In this document: one piece after another, positions 26,615-47,976 of the stretch | Layout: each line of letters opens with the position of its first letter | Numbering within the stretch: the stretch's first letter is position 1 | Made by a program: the position numbers and the translations under genes | The notes under the pieces: generated by a model | Databases searched by the model: none | What the model saw: only the letters and a program-made list of their open reading frames with translations | What the model was told of the DNA's origin: nothing | Assembly (NCBI GenBank): GCA_040954595.2 | Contig: CM082594.2 | Coordinates: 7,874,001 to 7,938,000, forward strand | DNA from: Balanoglossus misakiensis | Lineage: Eukaryota > Hemichordata | Direction: 5' to 3' | Length of the DNA: 64,000 nt

Positions 26615-27084
26615 GCTTTATTATTTCCGTGCCGGTGGTACCGAGATTAAATTAAAAATGTACAAGATGAACGCTGATTTCTAACAAGTATTCAGCAGAA
26701 CTCCTGCACAGTCATGCGGAGTTTTTCCAAGATGGCGGAATTTACCTCTTTCGGCTGTAAATTATTATGTGTGAAAATAAACTTGCCAAATCCAAAGCTT
26801 ATGTGATAAGACCTTCCAAACATATATATTTACCTATAACTATCCCAATCTTATAAAAGTGGAAAACAAATACTATGTATTTTCGGCCTAAATTGCTATA
26901 GAAACGTTCCGTCTGTACGAGGCTGAAAAGAGGTTGATGTCACGAGATCAAAGGTCGTTACTATGAAACGGGGAAGCTAACAACAATCGAACCCCGGAAG
27001 TGAAGTGGCTATATCTGGAACTCAAGAGATCAACGCAGCATTTTAATGTTTGTACCCCGCCATTGCAGGGCATAGAGCAGCGAC
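26615..27084. promoter_or_regulatory. Bidirectional promoter region of CCT5 and SPMIP11
   Basis: The two start codons are 470 bases apart and point away from each other. A YY1-like element CCAAGATGGCGG sits at 26727-26738, about 115 bases upstream of the CCT5 start. No TATA box is evident near either start. Confidence 0.6.
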
Positions 27085-28496
27085 ATGTCATTTTTCAATT
27101 TAACCTGCCTTGGCTATCAAGACCCGATCCGAGAGCGAGTTGTCGTTCCCAACAGAGAACAATCGTACTCGTTGATACACGGTATTCCACAGGGCAGCCA
27201 TGTCTCGTTCCGACCGGCCACTTCAAAGTTACCACCCATCGACATGTCCAAGTACAACAGGGTTGTTGAACCAGCCCCGCCAACTGCACAACCACACCAG
27301 GGTTCATACGTTAGATACACAACGCAACTTAGAAAGCATAACAGGAATGCCAGCGGTGAGTGGAGTGGTTGTACTTTGTAGTAAACACAAATTTTGAAAC
27401 TTAAAAATACCAACCAACCAACTGAAGAGATGATCACTGCTTGTGTAACAATTAAAACAATAGAAAATAAAATCATTATATACGCGTTAATCGATCACAT
27501 TCATCTCATACCGTTAAATTATAATAAGCAAAGGACATCTATTATTAAACTTACTATTCAATACAGAAAGATACAGATATGGCAACATTTATTTTATAGA
27601 CTCGATTGTCAAAATGAACTATTCAAAGATTAAAATACTTGGGGTAGTTCAAATACTACTGAACATTGGTTAATAAAGATAACATGCCTCTGGAGTCACT
27701 TAAAAGGTATTGTAAAATGCAAAGTAAATTAGTTTAGGTCAAAGTATGGCAAGTGTAACCAGGTGCACTGAAGCTGTATCTGGTATGTACACATGTATCT
27801 TGACTTTATATAGTATTTATGTGACTTCAAGTTGGTATGTTTTAATACCTTATTTTCATAATAAGTTTCATAAAGGGGGCACACTCAAGCTTGTTTGCCA
27901 ACACATTGTTCAGTGTGTCGTCAGTTCTGTAGAAAGTCTAGTGAAAGTTTCTGAGATTGTCTGATTTCATAGGTTGCTGATATGCATCTTGTTACTTCGT
28001 AGCTCCCAACAGAATCTATCGTGTTCCGCTAACAACGGCACAGACAACAGGATGGTGGGACAGAGGAGACCAGTTGTCTGCAAGAGAACCTTGGACCCAT
28101 GTGAAAAGACATGTGCATAGAAACAGTGAGATGACAAGGTGAGTTAGAATATTGAGCGTGAGCTTGTTTGTTTTCTGAATGACTCCATAGGATGAGTCTG
28201 TCAAGGATGAACCAGTGCTTATCAAAGCATTCCGTTTTCCTTGAATGTTCTTCTTACCCTGTGAACAACAAAGTCCCCTACCTCACATCCGTTTCATCTT
28301 CTTTGATTTGGTTTCCAAGGAGTTGTCGAAGGTGCTCAAAAATATGCCAGTTGGGAATTTCCATTCAACTCTGTTGTCATTCAAGCCCCCTCGCTCGTGT
28401 TTTCAAAACTGTTTTTAATAACTACTATAAAATCTTCTTTCTTCCAGGTTCGTCAATGAAATGAGTCTGACCAACAAAGAATTCAGTTTATTCTAA
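27085..28496 (+). CDS. SPMIP11: Sperm microtubule inner protein 11 (TEX49) homologue
   Basis: Three exons: 27085-27355, 28003-28138, 28448-28496; 151 residues. The N-terminus MSFFNLTCLGYQDPI matches human TEX49 MAFFNLYLLGYQNSF, and the C-terminal part (WWDRGDQLSAREPWT, then MTRFVNEMSLTNKEFSLF) matches WWSHDPGVRPEETMPW and MTRFMDHSILNDRTFSLY; comparison from memory. In mammals the protein lies inside sperm-tail doublet microtubules. It has no membrane segment or catalytic motif, only basic, aromatic-rich sequence, as expected for a microtubule inner protein. Both introns have canonical sites and matching phase. The start is the first ATG of a frame with an upstream stop. Confidence 0.85.
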
Positions 28497-30081
28497 AGTA
28501 TTTTGCCACAAACCCAAAGGGAGTGGGAATTACATTGGGCTTTTTTCAATCTCTTAAAATATTGACAATAGAGGGGTTGACTTACACATTAAAGTTGGTT
28601 TTACTATTGACACTTGTGTTATAGGTGTGCTATGCAGAAACTTGTCAGTATTCAAATTGTGTTTCTATCACTAAATCATGGTCTGATTTCATCTTTGTAA
28701 ATAATATTGGATTGAGACAGTGTCAGATATTTGAAGATCACGTGCTTTTCAATTTCTTTTGCATCTTATCAGTATTAAAGGTCCTGTACTTGAGTCTGAT
28801 GTGAATTAAAGTTTTTGTTATTTCTACTGTATTTTTCACACGCACAAGCCTTGATTGCATCTGTATAGGCATGCGTATTGAGTTTAAAGAATGGGTGCAT
28901 ATAGTTCAAGTACAGCTTTGTGTCATACCACATGACATTTGGCTTGCTGAGGCAGTCGGCCATTTTGTACGACACCCATCATGCATCATGTCAATAAATC
29001 GTGTGACTGGCGAACAGAAATGTCATTATGGAAGTTTTACAAAGTTTCACACAAGGCAAATCTTGTAAAATATTTAGCATTATACTGGAATGGAGTACAT
29101 ACATGTAGCAGATTGATTTCAAATGTCTATTTTTTTCTGAAACAATAAAAAAATAATCTAATGTGAGTTTGTGATAATGGTGGTCAATGCAACCTTACTG
29201 AGGATGAGATTTAAGAAAGTATGAATGTTATATTGATATAGAAAAAAAATACATGAAATTACTGAAACTATTCAGGTATGTTAGAGCATTATTTATTTCC
29301 AGAATAGAAATGGAATGAGTAGACAACATCATGAATGACAAATAAAAACATCTCTTTACATTAGTAAAAGGTAAACTAAATTCTAAAACGTTATTGCACG
29401 AAAGAGTATCTGACACAAACTTGGTTGTCTTCAAAAGTTGTCCATAAAAGAAAAATTACAAGCATATCTTCTTTTAATCCAGAACTATTATACCATATAA
29501 ACAAAGAATTTTCAGTCTATACTGACCTTGGGATCCCAGCCTGTGGTGGTCACACAATTGTTCGGAACATCATTATTTACTTTTGTCGCATGCAAGTACT
29601 ATAATAAACCATTTGAATTCCTCTCGGTTTTAACTATAATATTTATGTCTATTAAATATCCTTAAGTTACTTAACATTATGAGATGAATTCATACATATC
29701 CTCACATACCAATGTCACATCAAAAGACGTATACACATATTTGTGTCATGACATTCGATGGGTGCCAATCAACACAACCCTTTAGAAGTATTTACAAACT
29801 GTCACGATGAAAGAATGCTGTTATTGATACAAACAGGTTATCTTATACATGTGTATCATATTGCAGTTGGCAGTCTCATCGTTTGAAGAAAAGATAGGCA
29901 ATGTAACAATTGTGGGCACAATTTCATTGGCCAACATTTGCATAAATGCCTCCCTAGATGAGTGAAAAAATCTCTCGTGTGGAATGTCCGTCAGAAATCG
30001 GACAGGCAAATATACTTATACTTCTGTATCTTCAAAATCATAACAGGCTCATTTCGGGATTGCAAGTGAACATTATTTTTC
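28497..30081. other. Convergent 3' ends of SPMIP11 and TMEM245
   Basis: AT-rich, no supported exon. Several AATAAA and, for the other strand, TTTATT sequences could serve as polyadenylation signals; which ones are used cannot be told. Confidence 0.5.
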
Positions 30082-35751
<5,670 letters not shown>

Positions 35752-36611
35752 ATTGTCAAGATGAGGGATTACCATTACGTCATTGTAACCAGAACGAGGC
35801 TGCAGGGATCCCCGTCTTTCGTTTGTTATGAAAGTGACATCCCGCCCCCAAACCAATTTCTACGGATACTTTGGAGTAAATAAAAAAGGGTAGCATCAAA
35901 AAAATCTGGGGGAAATCATTTGTTTGTAAACGTGGTTAAATGAAATCATCAGATTAATGAAATATGTTCATGGTATTTATCATGGGCACATACCATGTGA
36001 ATATGTCGATGATGAAATAAAACATAGATACGTGTAGATCAAGCATTTTAGCACACTCTGGAAACATACACTCAAAATAAGGAGACACTCACAACAATAA
36101 GTTTGAATATCACATCATCAAACAAATTTTATTTTGAAGTGACAGAAAAAAATGCCTTATTTATGCATTAAACTTGTGTACTAAATATAGCATAGTCTTG
36201 CAAAGTACCATTTAAGCTGTATGAATTCATTCCTTTTCAAAAAAAAATATTTTTATTCTCATCAGAGCTAAAGATAGGCTTTGCCAACTGACATGTGCAA
36301 TGCACCTCTACAATAAGTTATCCTTAGTATGAGTATCAGCATACATGGCTATAATAAAGTTGATTATTCCTTACAAAACTCACTGTATAAAATGTCTATA
36401 TGTACATCTTGAAAAATGTCAAATTTTTCTCAAAGTGGCACAAAACAAAGATTGAAAGTGACATTTCCATGATTGACAGCACATGCTGGAAAGAAGGATT
36501 TCAGTCCATCACGTAAAGATGTTCTAATCCGGACAGGTGTACTGGTAACTCCTTCTGAAGGTCTACGGTACATGTCTTTCACACAGTTTGTTTCCAAGTA
36601 CCAGTCTGCCT
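35752..36611. other. TMEM245 promoter side and RNF113A 3'UTR
   Basis: No supported exon. The stop of RNF113A is at the right end; the TMEM245 5'UTR and promoter are at the left. Confidence 0.5.
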
Positions 36612-38732
<2,121 letters not shown>

Positions 38733-39167
38733 TTTGAATGACCAAGCTATCGTAGAGGGCGTCCTACTTTGCGCCTGCGCATTTTGAAGCACATAGTATG
38801 CGTTTCTTACATGTTCCTAGAGTATTGTCTTTTTAACTTTAGAATAAATATTGGGGGTTACTATGCAACATTTTGAATAACAGCTAAAAGCTTTCAAATT
38901 GCCTGGAAAAGTGGTGATGCAGAAAACATCAAGGATAAACCATAATCATAAATGAAAGTAGCTTAAATGACTACTTGATTTGTCATCAGATGTGACAAAA
39001 TACCCAAATACAACATTAATATTTTCACAATGATTTTAATATGTCACTAACTATGAAGGAATACAATGACAAAAATATTCATTAAAATATGAAAATGCCT
39101 GATATCAGCACAGATGAACAAAGCTAGATGAGGTTCATCTATTTTAAGTTCATTCAGATGTGCGTAT
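38733..39167. other. RNF113A promoter side and TIMELESS 3'UTR
   Basis: About 430 bases between two genes on the same strand. No coding signal; AT-rich near TIMELESS. Confidence 0.5.
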
Positions 39168-42100
39168 CTATTCATCATCACTGTCAGATTCAATTTTTCT
39201 TCTCACAATTCTCTTCAAAGGCATATTTTCTATGTCAGAATCCGAGTCACTTGGAACAGCGGTGCGCGGTCGTTTTCCTGGTTTCTTCTTACCGGTCTCA
39301 CCTGGAGAAAAAAGACATAGACAGTCAAGCTATGCTCACCTACAATGAAAGTTGTATATCTTTCATGGTACCTAAAGTATTTCCTAATTCAACTCCTAGC
39401 TTTGCATTGAAATTTAATACAAAGATCTATGTTCTTCAAAAGCAGGTAAACAACAATATATCTTATTTGGAATGTCATTCACAGACAAATTATGATATCT
39501 AATCATCTTAAATGAGAAATCTTACTACTTTTCAGATCGTCTTCTTCATCACTGGAATCCATTCGTTTCTTAGCAGCGGTAAATTCCACACTTTTCTCCT
39601 CCATAGTATCTTCATCAGTGTCAAGGCTAGATAGTCTCAGATTCATATGCTGGGTGTCTTCAGGCACTGGTGTCTGTTCTGCTAGGGCACCTTGTTTACT
39701 CAAAACTTTCTGTATTAGGGGCTCATCTTCACTGTCGCTGCTAAGTATTTTGGAAGTTGACTTTCTCGAAATCTCTAAGTTGTCGTCATCACTTGTGTCA
39801 TCTCTGTTTTGTCTAGCAGTTTCCATAGCACCATCCTCCTCCTCCTCCTCCTCATCATCAATTGCTCTCCTTATGTCCTCTGCTGCTACAAGTTTTGACT
39901 TCTGTTTTTTGGATGATTTTTTCTGTGTCCCGGAACTGGCTGCCTGGCGACCATCACCATCACCACCATCATCATCATCATCATCATCACTGTCACTGGA
40001 AACCATTTTTGAGACTTTCCTGGTGAAACTCTTCTTCCCTGTACCCTCATTATCCATCGGTTCTGTTTCACCCTCAGAAGAATTGTTCAGTTGATCATCC
40101 CTGTCCTCATCAGATGAATCTGCCAGGTTTCTTTGAATTCTTCCCTTTTTCTTCTTTTGGCCAGACGATGATTCATTTCCTGATTTCTCTCTGTTTTCAC
40201 TCATCACAGCCGCCATTGCCATCTTCTCCGACAATCTCTTCCGTCTTTTTTCCTTTTCCTCGGATTTCCTTTCCTGCTTCCTTGCCTTGGCCAGTTCTTT
40301 CAGCTTCTGGTGTCTGGCGTTTGGTTTCTTCTTAACTTGCTGCCCCTCCATCTCACCCTCACCCCCTTCTGCCATTCCTTCAATGGAATCTGCCAGGTCT
40401 CTCAGATCATCAGGTGATAGTTCTCCCGGAATGCGCCAGAAGATCTCCTGTAGAGGTTGACATGACATTAGCAGTTTCTTCAAAACCTTCCGACACTTTT
40501 ATCAGAAATTCTAATTATTTGAGAACACAAGTATCATTGTACAAAATGGCCGCCACTAGAGAGACGTTATTTACCTGGTGATCTGCAGGGGGTGCCATTC
40601 CTATTTTCTTCAGAAATGACGTAAACACTTTACTTTGCATAGCTTCTTCATTCTCTTCAGTCAGTGGTACAATTGGGACAGCAGAATTATCATCTGAAGT
40701 ATATCAAAAAGTAAGAAGACATTGTTAGAAAATATTTTGTCGTCGGCACAATTTTTTTGATCAATAGTTCTGACTAAAACGAGACAAAATATACAAACGA
40801 CAAAAATGTGCCAAATTACCTTCCTCTTCCCTGTCATCAGCTGTTCTTCGCAGCCCATTCAGAATCCATTTAATTTGATCTTTAAAACCTGCAATTTAAC
40901 AAATGAGTTGTCTTATGAATCATCATCGTTATCAACATCACCACCACCACCACCACCACCGTCATTATCATTCCTCACTACACAATGCAAAATATCATAC
41001 AAGAAGTTCTGATCACACTACCTTGCTCATTAGCTCTGGATGACAACTGTGCGACAGACAATCCTCCCAGATCATCACCATCATCATCTTCACTGTTGCT
41101 ATCACTACTGGATTTCTCATATCTATTATCTTCATCTTCATCATCTGACGGAGGAACCTCTGGAGATGCAAACAAAATTATTCATTATCAAGAGAGTGTA
41201 CAGGTATACTTCTAAAGAAATTGTATTTTTTTAGAGTTCGACATACATGGCAAGACTACACATGTGATATCAGTATAGGCTTGAAATAAACTTTGATTGA
41301 TTACCTTCTAATTCATCATCATCATCATCTATAAAGCCCTCCTGAAATTAGAAAAAAATATGAAGTAATCTAAGTCAGAAGATTCTCTTCATAACTTTGC
41401 AAAAATGCACACATTACTGAATATTACCAACAATGAGAATACCACTACTTTTTATGCAGCTATCTATCCAGACGCGACAAAGGTACATACTAAACATACC
41501 CTTGCAGTTCCTTTCTGAGCATTGTCTGACTTCTTCTTTCGTTTCTTGTACAATTCTTTCTTGTCGTTCACCAATCCCATTTCCATCAGTTTGTTTGTTA
41601 TCACTTGTCTCGATCGCTTCTCTGTCATGTCGTCAATAATGGAACCCAGAATGTCTATGCAAGAAGATCAGAATAAACGTACTATGTAATTTCTTGCAAA
41701 AAGTCCCTTCAAAACAGTCAAAATTTGTGGAATTTGTCGCACTGGATGTAGATATTTCATCTACGATGGAGAAGTATCTTACCATTAGAACTTCTGTGTT
41801 GTTCAAACAGAGTCTGCAGTTCTAGTTCCTGTTCTTCTCTCCACACTCTTCTTTTTGATCTGTGAGGGGGAAAAACACAACTTACAGTGTATGTGGACAG
41901 GTGAACACAATCCCTTGCATTGGTCAGAATGTTGAAATGGCAGACAACATTTGAGAATATATTCCCTCAAAACATCTGCACTTCTGGGCTCCTTCATGCT
42001 ATCACAAGATTCCACATGAAATGAACCAAGATGTCTATTCTCTCTCTGATCCCTCTCCACGTGTCTCTAAATCTGACTGATTGCGTTCACTAACCCAGTC

Positions 42101-45100
42101 TTCCTCTTCAGGTCAGCAGCACTCTGAAGTATTCCTTGTCTTACTAACTGTCGTATGATCTGAAACAGAAACAATAATTTTGAAAGAAATCAAACAAAAC
42201 TACATGATATTATGTAGAAAATAAGATGTTTTGAAAAGCGTGATCTTTTACTGCTCCACTGGTAACATCCCCAGACTTAATATTGTTAAGATTTTGAAAT
42301 ATCAGGGCTATTTTACCTGGCGTCTTGTTCTAGTATCATCTATGATATGTTCCATGATATGATCAACCACATCTTTACCTGCAGGGCAGAATAGCAAAAA
42401 AAAGTTATTCCTAAGTTGTATGGTTCAAGTAATATAAAACATGTAAAGAAAGAAGCCATTTAGACTCACCACCGCCACCACCACCATCATCTTCATCAAA
42501 TCTATCTTTATACTCTTCATATAATTGTCTGAGTTCCTCTTCTTCTTCCTCCTTCCATTCAATTCCTCGTTTGGTGGATTGCCTGAATTAACAATATTCA
42601 GAATGCGATCATACATGTAGTTATGTTTATAAACTTGCGGCCATTTTGAATGTCAATAAATTTTTATGACTTCATTGGTATGATGTCAGGCTGATGACTC
42701 AAAATGAATTGCAATGGTTGTAGACAACAGCACAGTCAATGCCCATTGAAAATTGGCAGGAAGAGATATCTAACCTTTCCGGAGCAGTTCCGTAACCTTC
42801 GTTCAACTCAAACACTTCTTTGTGATCTTTCCAGAACAAAATCTCCACAAATAACTTGTTGTTGGTTTGAACCATGGAGAAGAAATTACTGACGACGAAC
42901 TTGGCAAATTTGGCCGCTTCCTGAAAGAGATTTGAGAAATGCTGACATTAAACAGTTATTTAAACATACATAGGTCATACAAATGTATCATTCTCATACA
43001 GCAATTCCTGACTTTGCCTCTCCATGTATTAACAATATATTCAGTTAGAGTGCCCTCACCTTGAGGTTGGAAGATTCCACAGCTGGATCTGAGAGAATTT
43101 TCTGGAAAACCCGGAAGAGAGAGATCTGGAAGAGCAGAGGAACCATCTTGCAGTCCCAAGCAATCCGATGCAACATTTTGACGGCACAGTGGTTGGTGAA
43201 GAGGGAATTCTTTCTGTAGTTTGCAAGCAGCAGGATGTAAGCCTTCAAGACACCCGGATGTGCAAACCTTGAAGAGGAAGATGTTTTTTATGTAAAAAAA
43301 AATATTTAAAAAAAAGATACATTGCATTAAAAATTGTCATGCACTACAGTAGACCATAGTGGACTTGTCGGACATCTTTGCTACAAAATTTCACATTGTA
43401 CTTACCTTTTCAAGTAGCCTTCAAAATTAAACTCCTCTTCAGAATAGTTGGTCTCTAGTATTTCCTCTTCTTCTGTTAAGAATATAGGAAGAATTATTTT
43501 TTTGTGATACCAATTATTATTGTAACAAGAGAATTATCATTCAGAGCCACAGATCAACCAATCAAAATCTCCTACACATCAATGCTTGATTGTGATGTCA
43601 ATAGTTACCATCATCTATTTCTTCCTCTTCATTCAATTCGTCATCATTTTCTGTGGGTTGGTTGGGTCCTGAAATAGAGTGTAATGTATTAAAATTGGCA
43701 AATGAATTCTGGCAAAAATACAATTGAAATAATGTGCAAGAAAACAGTACTATTTAAGCTTGATGTTGGATTCATGTGAAAACTTGGTGGAACACAGACT
43801 GAAGAAACTTTTGTTGTGTAATGGTGGCATGCCACCCACTTACTTGGTAAATTAGCATAATTGATTTCTCTGATTGCCATGAATTCATCTTCTGCTGTGA
43901 TGTCACTGGCACCAAAGACATCATTTTCGGGCCAAACCTCTCTGAAAAAAACACACCAAAAAGAAACTCAATGGAATGACTATTGTGTTATCCATCTGTC
44001 TGTGTACTATGGGTGTCTGTTTCTTTTTTCCTTTATCTGTCATTTCTCTTCCTTGCAGATATGCACTGGAATATATTCTTGTGCTGTGACTGGATTTACA
44101 AAAGTGATAAACCAAGAGATAACATTTGTGCTTACCTAGCAGCTCTGAACAATGCAATAGCTTCACCTCCTTGTCCGTTGTGCAATGCTTGCTGGATTTG
44201 AATCATAGCATTAACTCTGCAAAACAGAAAATATTAGTTCATTGAGGCTATCTCAGTTAGATGCCTCTATTTCCTTTCTCCCTAAAATCCTATCATTTAT
44301 TTCAAGCCGAGAAGGAAGGAAAGATGTGGGAAGGGCCATCATACCTTTGCTCTTCCACCGGTATATCAGCAGCAGCGTCAAATGGAATAGCGTTGTCCGG
44401 AATGTCTTCTCTGCCCTGCAACATGGCCGACATTTCACTGCTCACTCTATCCCACAATTCATCCAACTCCCCTTCAGTTTGACCACTTCCTGTGAAAACA
44501 ACACAAAACCTTCGATGCTGCATTTTCTCTTGATCGAGTTGTACATTGACTGCAAAGACAGCACTTTTAGTCACAAATAAACAGTAAAATATATGTACAG
44601 GAAAGATGTCATCTTGAAGACCAGTTTCACGCAAATGTGTCGAATCCCCCCCTTTTTACCTTCAGCATTTCTTTGTCGCTGTTGCTTCTTCCTCCTCTTC
44701 TTTTTTTTCTTTCTCTAAATTTTCGCAAAAATAAGACAAAATCAAGAGGGTGATGAAATGCAGGATTTTATTTGAAACCATTTCTGGTGCTGTGAATTTT
44801 CTTTAGAGCATTGTTCAACAAGCAGGCCACCAAGTAAACTTGTTTTACTCTGTCAATAACATCTCACCTGCACCAAGACATGGTTCCTTCCTTTGGCGAA
44901 CTTCTCAAGCATCTTCACAAAGACATGGGTGGTCTCAATAAGATCTTTCAAGAAGTTCCTGTAAAGAAATGAATGTAATTCATTGATTTTCATATATTTA
45001 GTTAGGGCTATGACACAAAATCCGTTATGACCACATACATAGACCAAATCATTGTCAAGATGTGACATCTTACTAAAGAAATATGATTTACAGGCCATAA

Positions 45101-47976
45101 TTTTCTTATCAAATGTTTAAGTGGTTAATGACAGAGACAACTTACTTGGATAGTTTAACAGGATCATATTTCCGAAGCAGTGTCACAAAGATTTCCCTAT
45201 ACTCCATGACATAGAAGATATTACTCTTGATGACTTTTGCGCTGTCTACCAACACTGGATCATTCAAGTGACTCATGGTGTCCAGTGACAGCAGTAATTC
45301 CTTGTACGCTCTCATGGCGAGGTGCATTCTGGGTAAAAGAGATAAATAGCCACATCACATACAGAAGCTTAGCTTGACAAGGCATCGTGTTTTGCTCACT
45401 AAACGACCGGGTGTCTGATGATTGAGAGTTTGTAAATACAGCTGAGATAAACTATATTTACCTTCTTGACCATTGCATGATTTCTTTCTTGTCCGTCAAC
45501 ATCATCTCGTAGTAATTCTGTAAGTTGGTCTCGATGTAGTGAAAACTCTGCACAGAGAAAGTCTCACTGAAAACAAACACGACAAAATATATTATGTATC
45601 TGGCAATAATCTGACATCAATCCAATCCAATTTAGTTACAAAACTAAGAGCAAATCACAACGAATAAACAGCAATACGTGCAGCCTGGATGATATACTAA
45701 TATTTCCATATTGCATGTTATAAAATTTTGAACAAACACCGTTGTATGACTTACCTTACAACATCAACTTTAAAGTGATGGTGTCGACTAAATTCCATGA
45801 AGAATCTCATTGCCCACAGATAGTAGGATTCGTCGTTCTTCTGAGCTCTGTCATGCAAAAGATTGTCCTGAAAAAATCCAACATTGGAACACACAGTGGA
45901 TGAAAACCAAGTTGAAATGGATACCAAAATTGACAGTGAGTGGTCACAGAGTTTGACATCATTGGAGGAGAGAAGAAATGTTAACAGAGAATATTCGAAC
46001 TCACCCTAACAGCATGCATCAGAGGATTGTAACAGTTCTCGATGAACACGACACAAAATTCTTTCAAGAAGAGACAAATACTGAGGGTTGACCTCCGGGT
46101 CACGTCAGAGTCTTTCAGCGGGCGCCTGTGGCGCGGTTTTCGTCGAGGGGCCTTGTTGCGATCGAACGTGAGGGAATCCGTGGTGACCGGGGAGCAATGG
46201 TAGATGAGATCATTCTCGCTGATCGACTTGACGTTTTTGATGCAGAATGTTCCACCAAACCTGGGATGCCTAATACATGTATGGAGAAATCAAAAATGAT
46301 GAGATCAAGAGGGCCATATTGGATCGCATCACAAAAGTAACTGACATGTACAAATGAACACCACCCTCACACCAAATTTGGGGTTCTCCCCAGGGACTCC
46401 TGACAGAGTATCAGACAATTTGCATAACAATATTTACCTTGTGCTGTACTGTTTTAGACGAGATTTCTTCTCAGCCTGTTCCTGTTGTCTCATCATTTCT
46501 AGTTCACTCTCGTCTTTCTTTTTCTGTACACTCGATCGACCAATACCGGCCCTGGCAATCTGTTCTGGGTCCTGAGTGGTACAAAATTGATATGGATTCT
46601 GTGATTTGGCCAAGATGGTGACTTCATAAGGTGGGGATTCACTCTATGCACAGATGTAGATCACACCAATATGCAAATGATTCTCATCCTGAAGGAGTAA
46701 AGATGTCAGCCTGAAATCTTACCTGCTCTCTTAGCATCAATGACAGAATTTCAACTGCATGCATACACCACTGTTGCTCTCCCTCAGAACTGGCGATGTA
46801 CAGCAACAGTTTGTCCATCCCACTTGTATTCAACACCCACAACACTTGGTCATGAATGCTGGCGTCGTCATCTGTTCTCTATCAAAAATCAGAGAGAAGA
46901 TTTTCATCAGGCATCAACAACACATAATGGTACTTCTTTGGGTTTATCAGTGGAGCTGAGATGAAGGCACGATGACATTATTTGTAATTCTAGTCCAAAC
47001 CTTTTCCTCATTAGGGTCTGCAGGAACATGAAGAATATTCCTGATAAGCAACAGAATTCTCTCCATCAGTAATGTGTGGTCTTCTCTTCTATCTTCCCAT
47101 TCCTAATTGGAAAAACAAAATTAAATATCTGGTTGAAAAAGATATGAATTCCTACAGAAATAGAGATTAATGGAAGTGAGGAAAGTCCTCCCTGACTCCC
47201 CAAGTCTAAAGATCACATACCATATCCAGTAATGTCTTGAGTTGCCTTGACAACACAGCCATGAAGTCTTCATCAGCAAAGTGTTCTTTACATGATTGTA
47301 AATGATTCTGTATTTCCAGGAAGTAGTGTCGGAATGTCTTGTCTTCCGGGACCTTGTTGCCAAAACACAACTCCGCTGGCTGAGTCAAGTTCACAAGTAA
47401 CCTGGCAATTGGAATTAAATGAACTAAGTATTTGTCTGAAAAAAATCATATCCACTCTTCATTTGGTCCGAAACTACAAAAAAGTTGCTTTCTTTTTTCA
47501 TGGAAATGATATGTGAATTTTCTGGCACTTACAGTAAATGACTTACCTGATAACAGTTTCAAAAAGTTCTTCATCTTCATAATATCTGATAATAATGGGT
47601 ATCAAGTCATTTTGCACAATCTGGGCGTTACCAAGCTGTCGACGGATTTCTCGAGTATCATCTTCTCTGCGCAAGAACCTTATCAAGTCTCTCACAGTTT
47701 CTAGAAGATGGGGAAAAGATGACGAATGAAGAAACTATGTCCACTCCCTTTTGCTGTTAGACAGATTATACCAAACAACAAATCCTTTTCCAATGCATTT
47801 TTAGTTATCATTTCCGATAAAAACTATGGGAATCAAAACAAATCAGTATGACAGTCTAACATACCAATACCAGTTTACCTACCTAAGCAATCTGGTTCTT
47901 TGTGATATGTACTCCCTTCAGCACAGCCCAGTGCATTGCAAGTGGCTAACAGTTCACAATTCATAAGCTCTGGCAT
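39168..47976 (-). CDS. TIMELESS: TIMELESS, replication fork protection protein
   Basis: Partner of TIPIN in the fork protection complex. Thirty exons join in phase (minus strand): 47976-47883, 47700-47547, 47401-47221, 47102-47001, 46878-46723, 46571-46438, 46269-46005, 45867-45755, 45566-45462, 45328-45146, 44958-44868, 44714-44660, 44489-44345, 44216-44136, 43941-43844, 43668-43609, 43472-43406, 43267-43060, 42920-42775, 42582-42470, 42378-42317, 42159-42095, 41859-41783, 41654-41500, 41341-41305, 41159-41022, 40888-40820, 40693-40575, 40447-39526, 39301-39168; 1442 residues. The start [36 protein letters not shown] (here [13 protein letters not shown]), VPFDAA-like [13 protein letters not shown] and [14 protein letters not shown] match human TIMELESS. 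The C-terminal part ([22 protein letters not shown]) is also conserved. It exceeds the 1208-residue human protein, mainly by a long acidic and Lys/Ser-rich tail in exon 29. It is the fork-type Timeless, not the insect clock paralogue. Confidence 0.96.
39526..40447 (-). other. Acidic, Lys/Ser-rich low-complexity tail exon of TIMELESS
   Basis: This 922-base exon encodes several runs of Asp/Glu (an [12 protein letters not shown] block and an EEEEEED block) alternating with Lys-rich stretches. On the DNA these are CAT/CTC trinucleotide repeats (for example near 39836-39860 and 39955-39990), a probable source of length variation. Many SD/SE pairs look like casein kinase 2 sites. Confidence 0.8.

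Noticed and set aside
35752-35856. Upstream in-frame Met for TMEM245 (35 extra residues)
   Set aside because: The extension has no membrane segment or conservation that I recognise, and the downstream Met lies in a typical ATGGCG start context.
39618-40094. 158-codon plus-strand frame rich in Ser
   Set aside because: Antisense of the Asp/Glu-rich TIMELESS exon; low complexity mirrors the repeats.
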